DNA of 64,000 nucleotides from Chlorokybus atmophyticus (Eukaryota > Streptophyta > Chlorokybophyceae > Chlorokybales > Chlorokybaceae), in the NCBI GenBank assembly GCA_009103225.1, contig RHPI01003124.1, positions 62,001-126,000 of the forward strand, written 5' to 3'. Each line of letters begins with the position of its first letter. Position 1 is the stretch's first letter. The notes under the pieces are model-generated. The model searched no databases, was not told the DNA's origin, and saw only the letters and a program-made list of their open reading frames with translations. Position numbers and translations under genes: made by a program. Shown here piece after piece: positions 61,701 through 64,000 of the stretch.

Positions 61701-64000
61701 GTCGGATAAGGACTTCCTGAGGACGCTGGAGAACGGAGTGAGACTGGGGAGAGCGGTGCTACTGGAGAATATATTGGAGACGCTGGATCCGGCACTGGAA
61801 CCGCTGCTGCTGAAACAAACGTTCAAGCAGGTACGGAGTGAAGGTGGTTGTTGCCTTTGTGTTGGGAAGGATACTGTGGCAACAAGTTTGTTTGCATGGA
61901 TCGTTTGCGAGTGGGTTGGCACACAACCAACACGCATGCGCACACCTACGTATGTGTGCATGCACGTGTGTGTGCGCGCTTACACACACACGTACACACA
62001 TGCGTGCCAATACTCACGCTCGTGCCAATACTGGCACACGCACGTGCGCACACATACACTCATGCATGAGCATGCATGCGCACGTACAAACCACCACCGC
62101 AAATCCCTATTGAAACCGACCTGTGTCATTGTCTCTGTCTCTCTCTGTCTGTCAGGGCGGCGGCGAGGTGATCAAGATCGGCGACAACATCATCCCCTAC
62201 CACTCCGACTTCCGTTTCTACATGACTACAAAACTCCGCAACCCCCACTACCCCCCCGAGGTCTCCGTCAAGGTCTCTCTCCTCAACTTCTTCGTGACGC
62301 CCGAGGGCCTGGAGGACCAGTTGCTGGGGCAGGTGGTGGAGCAGGAGAGACCGGACCTCGCGGAGCAGAAGAGCCAGCTGGTGGTGAGTAACGCCAAGAT
62401 GAAGAAGGAGCTGAAGGAGATTGAAGACAGGATACTGGAGCTGCTGAGCAATAGTAAGGGGGATATATTGGAAGATGAGACGCTGATCAATACGCTGGCG
62501 CAGAGTAAACTCACGTCCAACGAGATCGCGGTCAAGGTATGGGAACAGATGTAGAGCTTTGCTTGCTGTGCAATGTGTGTGTGTGTGTGCGTGTATGCGC
62601 ATGTGTGTGCGCGTGCCTGTGTGCCAGTCTCAACATTCATATGCCAGGTTGCGGAGGCAGAGAGGACTGAGGTTGCCATCGACACTACTCGCGAGTCGTA
62701 CCGTCCTGTGGCCGCCCGCGCATCACTACTCTTCTTCTGCATCGCCGACCTCACCCTCGTCGACCCGATGTACCAGTACTCCCTTACATGGTTCATCGCC
62801 CTTTTCGTTAGAGGTAGGTAAACTCTTTTCTGCTCTTTGTTGTACAGACACACGCGCGCACACATCATCATCCTCTGTGTGCGGTGTGCGCAGGTATCAA
62901 CGAGGCGGAGAAATCATCCAACCTGGAGGAATGCGTGGTGAAGATCAACGACCACATAACGTACCTACTGTACGTCAACGTTTGCCGGAGCCTGTTCGAA
63001 CAGCACAAGCTCATGTTTTCCTTCCTGCTATGCATCAAGATACTACAGGTACGAGTGTATGATTGTCTCTCACTCATAGCAATTGCGCTGTGTATGTTGA
63101 GAAACGTGCTCACGCGTGTGATGCGACACACACACAGCACAAGGGCCAGATTGACCCCTTCGAATGGCGCTTCCTGCTTGCGGGCGCGACATCGACAGAA
63201 GTGATGCTGCCCAACCCGGCACCCGAATGGCTCATAGACAAGGTACATATTGAACATATTAACCTTTATATGTGAGCAGCATACACACAGAAACACACAT
63301 CCCATGTCAGGCTTGGATAGAGATCCTCAACCTGTCGCGGTTGCCCGCCTTCGCCGGTTTCGACACGCACGTGGCCGAGAACGCGTCGCACTATCGTCGC
63401 GTGTTCGACTCCGCGGACGCGCACAGGGAGCCCCTCGCGAGCCCGTGGGAGGAGAGACTCAACCAGTTCCAGAAGATGCTCGTGCTGCGGTGCCTGCGCG
63501 TCGACAAGGTATCCAAGAATGTGTCACCGCCTTTCAGTGCACGCGCAGGCACACATGTGCACAACCACATGCGTACACATGCACAAACGTGTGCACACGT
63601 CTACGTACACAGGCACGCACGCATACAGTTGTGTCGGTGTGTGGGTTTATGTAGGTGTGCACGTGTGTGCATGCGCAAGCGCACGTGTTCCTACATACAC
63701 CCACAGCACACTCACATACACACACATGGACACGCGCACACGTACACACACGCACACACGCACATACGCGTGTGACTGCAGTAGAAGCATGCGCACCTGC
63801 GCTTGCATGCGTGCATAGGCTCATCGTTCACTGACAGAACCGACACTCCGCAAGTACGCGTCAAACATGCATCCCAACGCAACCACATGCCATAGCCCAC
63901 ACAACAACTCACACCCACCCATCTCCAGGTCCAGCTGGCCCTCTCCGACTTCGTCTCCTCCCACCTCCTCCCCCGTTTCGTCGACCCTCCTCCCTTCGAC
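43729..64000 (+). CDS. DNAH1: DNAH1-type inner-arm axonemal dynein heavy chain, 62 exons visible (3502 aa), 3' end outside window
   Basis: ATP-driven motor of a flagellar inner dynein arm. Exons: 43729-43804, 44299-44369, 44462-44553, 44846-45049, 45272-45385, 45457-45550, 45633-45731, 45861-46075, 46162-46267, 46370-46630, 46796-46945, 47027-47131, 47250-47363, 47459-47590, 47660-47745, 47857-47951, 48019-48203, 48570-48712, 48835-48937, 49218-49379, 49519-49641, 49762-49830, 49952-50026, 50167-50397, 50635-50910, 51132-51437, 51603-51704, 51781-51963, 52029-52258, 52389-52497, 52572-52727, 52890-53141, 53266-53334, 53441-53516, 53619-53729, 54080-54290, 54657-54729, 54903-55152, 55352-55470, 55554-55949, 56035-56191, 56262-56533, 56786-57010, 57131-57247, 57328-57423, 57502-57663, 57875-58279, 58490-58767, 59134-59387, 59565-59770, 59852-59953, 60048-60149, 60242-60655, 60907-61134, 61370-61445, 61520-61830, 62156-62536, 62648-62813, 62894-63048, 63138-63242, 63311-63508, 63929-64000+. 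The tail ([45 protein letters not shown]) fits DNAH1. The linker has [15 protein letters not shown]-loops: AAA1 GPAGTGKTE (about 1428), AAA2 GPTGGGKT (about 1710), AAA3 GETGTGKT (about 2060), AAA4 GVGGSGRQS (about 2407). The AAA1 Walker B is ACFDEFNR. The stalk and microtubule-binding region spans about 2580-3010. One intron is GC-AG (57011). Confidence 0.95.
44580..44815. repeat. CA/CG/TG alternating repeat, dynein intron 3
   Basis: Interrupted CACGCA/GCGCAC dinucleotide-like sequence runs up to the polypyrimidine tract of the next acceptor. It is typical of many introns in this gene. Confidence 0.85.
48716..48834. repeat. CACACG microsatellite, dynein intron 18
   Basis: The whole intron is an alternating CA/CG repeat from donor to acceptor. 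Confidence 0.9.
49070..49170. repeat. TACACA/TACACG hexamer repeat, dynein intron 19
   Basis: About fifteen near-identical TACACA/TACACG/TACGCG units run in tandem. Confidence 0.9.
53775..54060. repeat. CA/CG/TG alternating repeat, dynein intron 35
   Basis: Alternating purine-pyrimidine repeat. Near its left end GTGTTGGCACACACTCTCAG follows a direct TATCTGAGAG word, forming a small inverted repeat (TCTGAGAGTGT/ACACTCTCAGA). Confidence 0.8.
54291..54656. other. Dynein intron 36 with a 181-base assembly gap flanked by poly-G
   Basis: N runs from 54310 to 54490. Left of it is a G tract from 54294 and right of it a G tract to 54514. The donor GTGAGG at 54291 and the acceptor GTGCAG ending at 54656 are both present, and exon phases match across (AA followed by G), so the gap lies entirely inside the intron. 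Confidence 0.9.
57011..57130 (+). other. GC-AG intron 43 in the dynein gene
   Basis: The exon ends ATGCAG at 57010 and is followed by GCAAGAG, the usual form of a GC donor. The acceptor TTTTACACAG ends at 57130. Without splicing the frame stops within five codons (GCA AGA GAG GCC TGA). Phase 0 is kept on both sides. Confidence 0.85.

Overview
The window is nuclear DNA from a eukaryote, most likely a flagellated green alga or an early streptophyte. I cannot name the species. Every well-resolved gene but one is cut into small exons with GT-AG introns, and the reading frame closes exactly across every splice I placed. Four genes are of plant type: an RCC2-type beta-propeller protein, an ATXR3/SDG2-type histone methyltransferase, a plastid phosphohexomutase-like protein and an organellar histidyl-tRNA synthetase. 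An axonemal dynein heavy chain shows that the organism has or had motile flagella.

Layout, left to right. 1334-2756 (-): a 4-exon gene of unknown function. 3535-6582 (+): RCC2-like gene, 16 exons. 6.6-10.9 kb: gene-poor. 10920-18500 (+): large ATXR3-like gene, 14 exons, with a GATA-type zinc finger embedded in its C-terminal half. 18.5-22.4 kb: gene-poor. 22357-26546 (-): plastid phosphoglucomutase-like gene, 13 exons. 26942-27349 (+): intronless VOC/glyoxalase-fold gene, divergent from the previous one. 28410-31580 (-): organellar HisRS, 12 exons. 31965-33736 (+): Ser/Pro-rich protein of unknown function. 33938-36615 (-): histidine phosphatase of the plant phosphoglycerate-mutase-like type, fused to a long low-complexity basic tail, 11 exons. 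36.6-43.7 kb: gene-poor, with about 0.9 kb of TA/TG satellite, trinucleotide and GGTACC-rich repeats, perfect hairpins and decayed coding-like scraps. 43729 to the right edge (+): DNAH1-type inner-arm dynein heavy chain; 62 exons encoding 3502 residues are visible and the 3' end lies outside the window. A 181-base N gap flanked by poly-G falls inside one dynein intron.

The genes do not form a pathway. They are housekeeping, chromatin and motility genes on alternating strands, with several short divergent or convergent spacers. The dynein exons look more GC-rich at third positions, and their introns are full of CA/TG/CG alternating repeats, unlike the genes on the left.

Most worth a second look: the GATA finger inside an ATXR3-like enzyme, the histidine phosphatase fused to a basic tail, a 29-bp hairpin that contains the RCC2 stop codon, a 32-bp perfect palindrome in an RCC2 intron, and GC-AG introns. 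Homology calls were made by reading the translations against remembered family sequences; no search was run.
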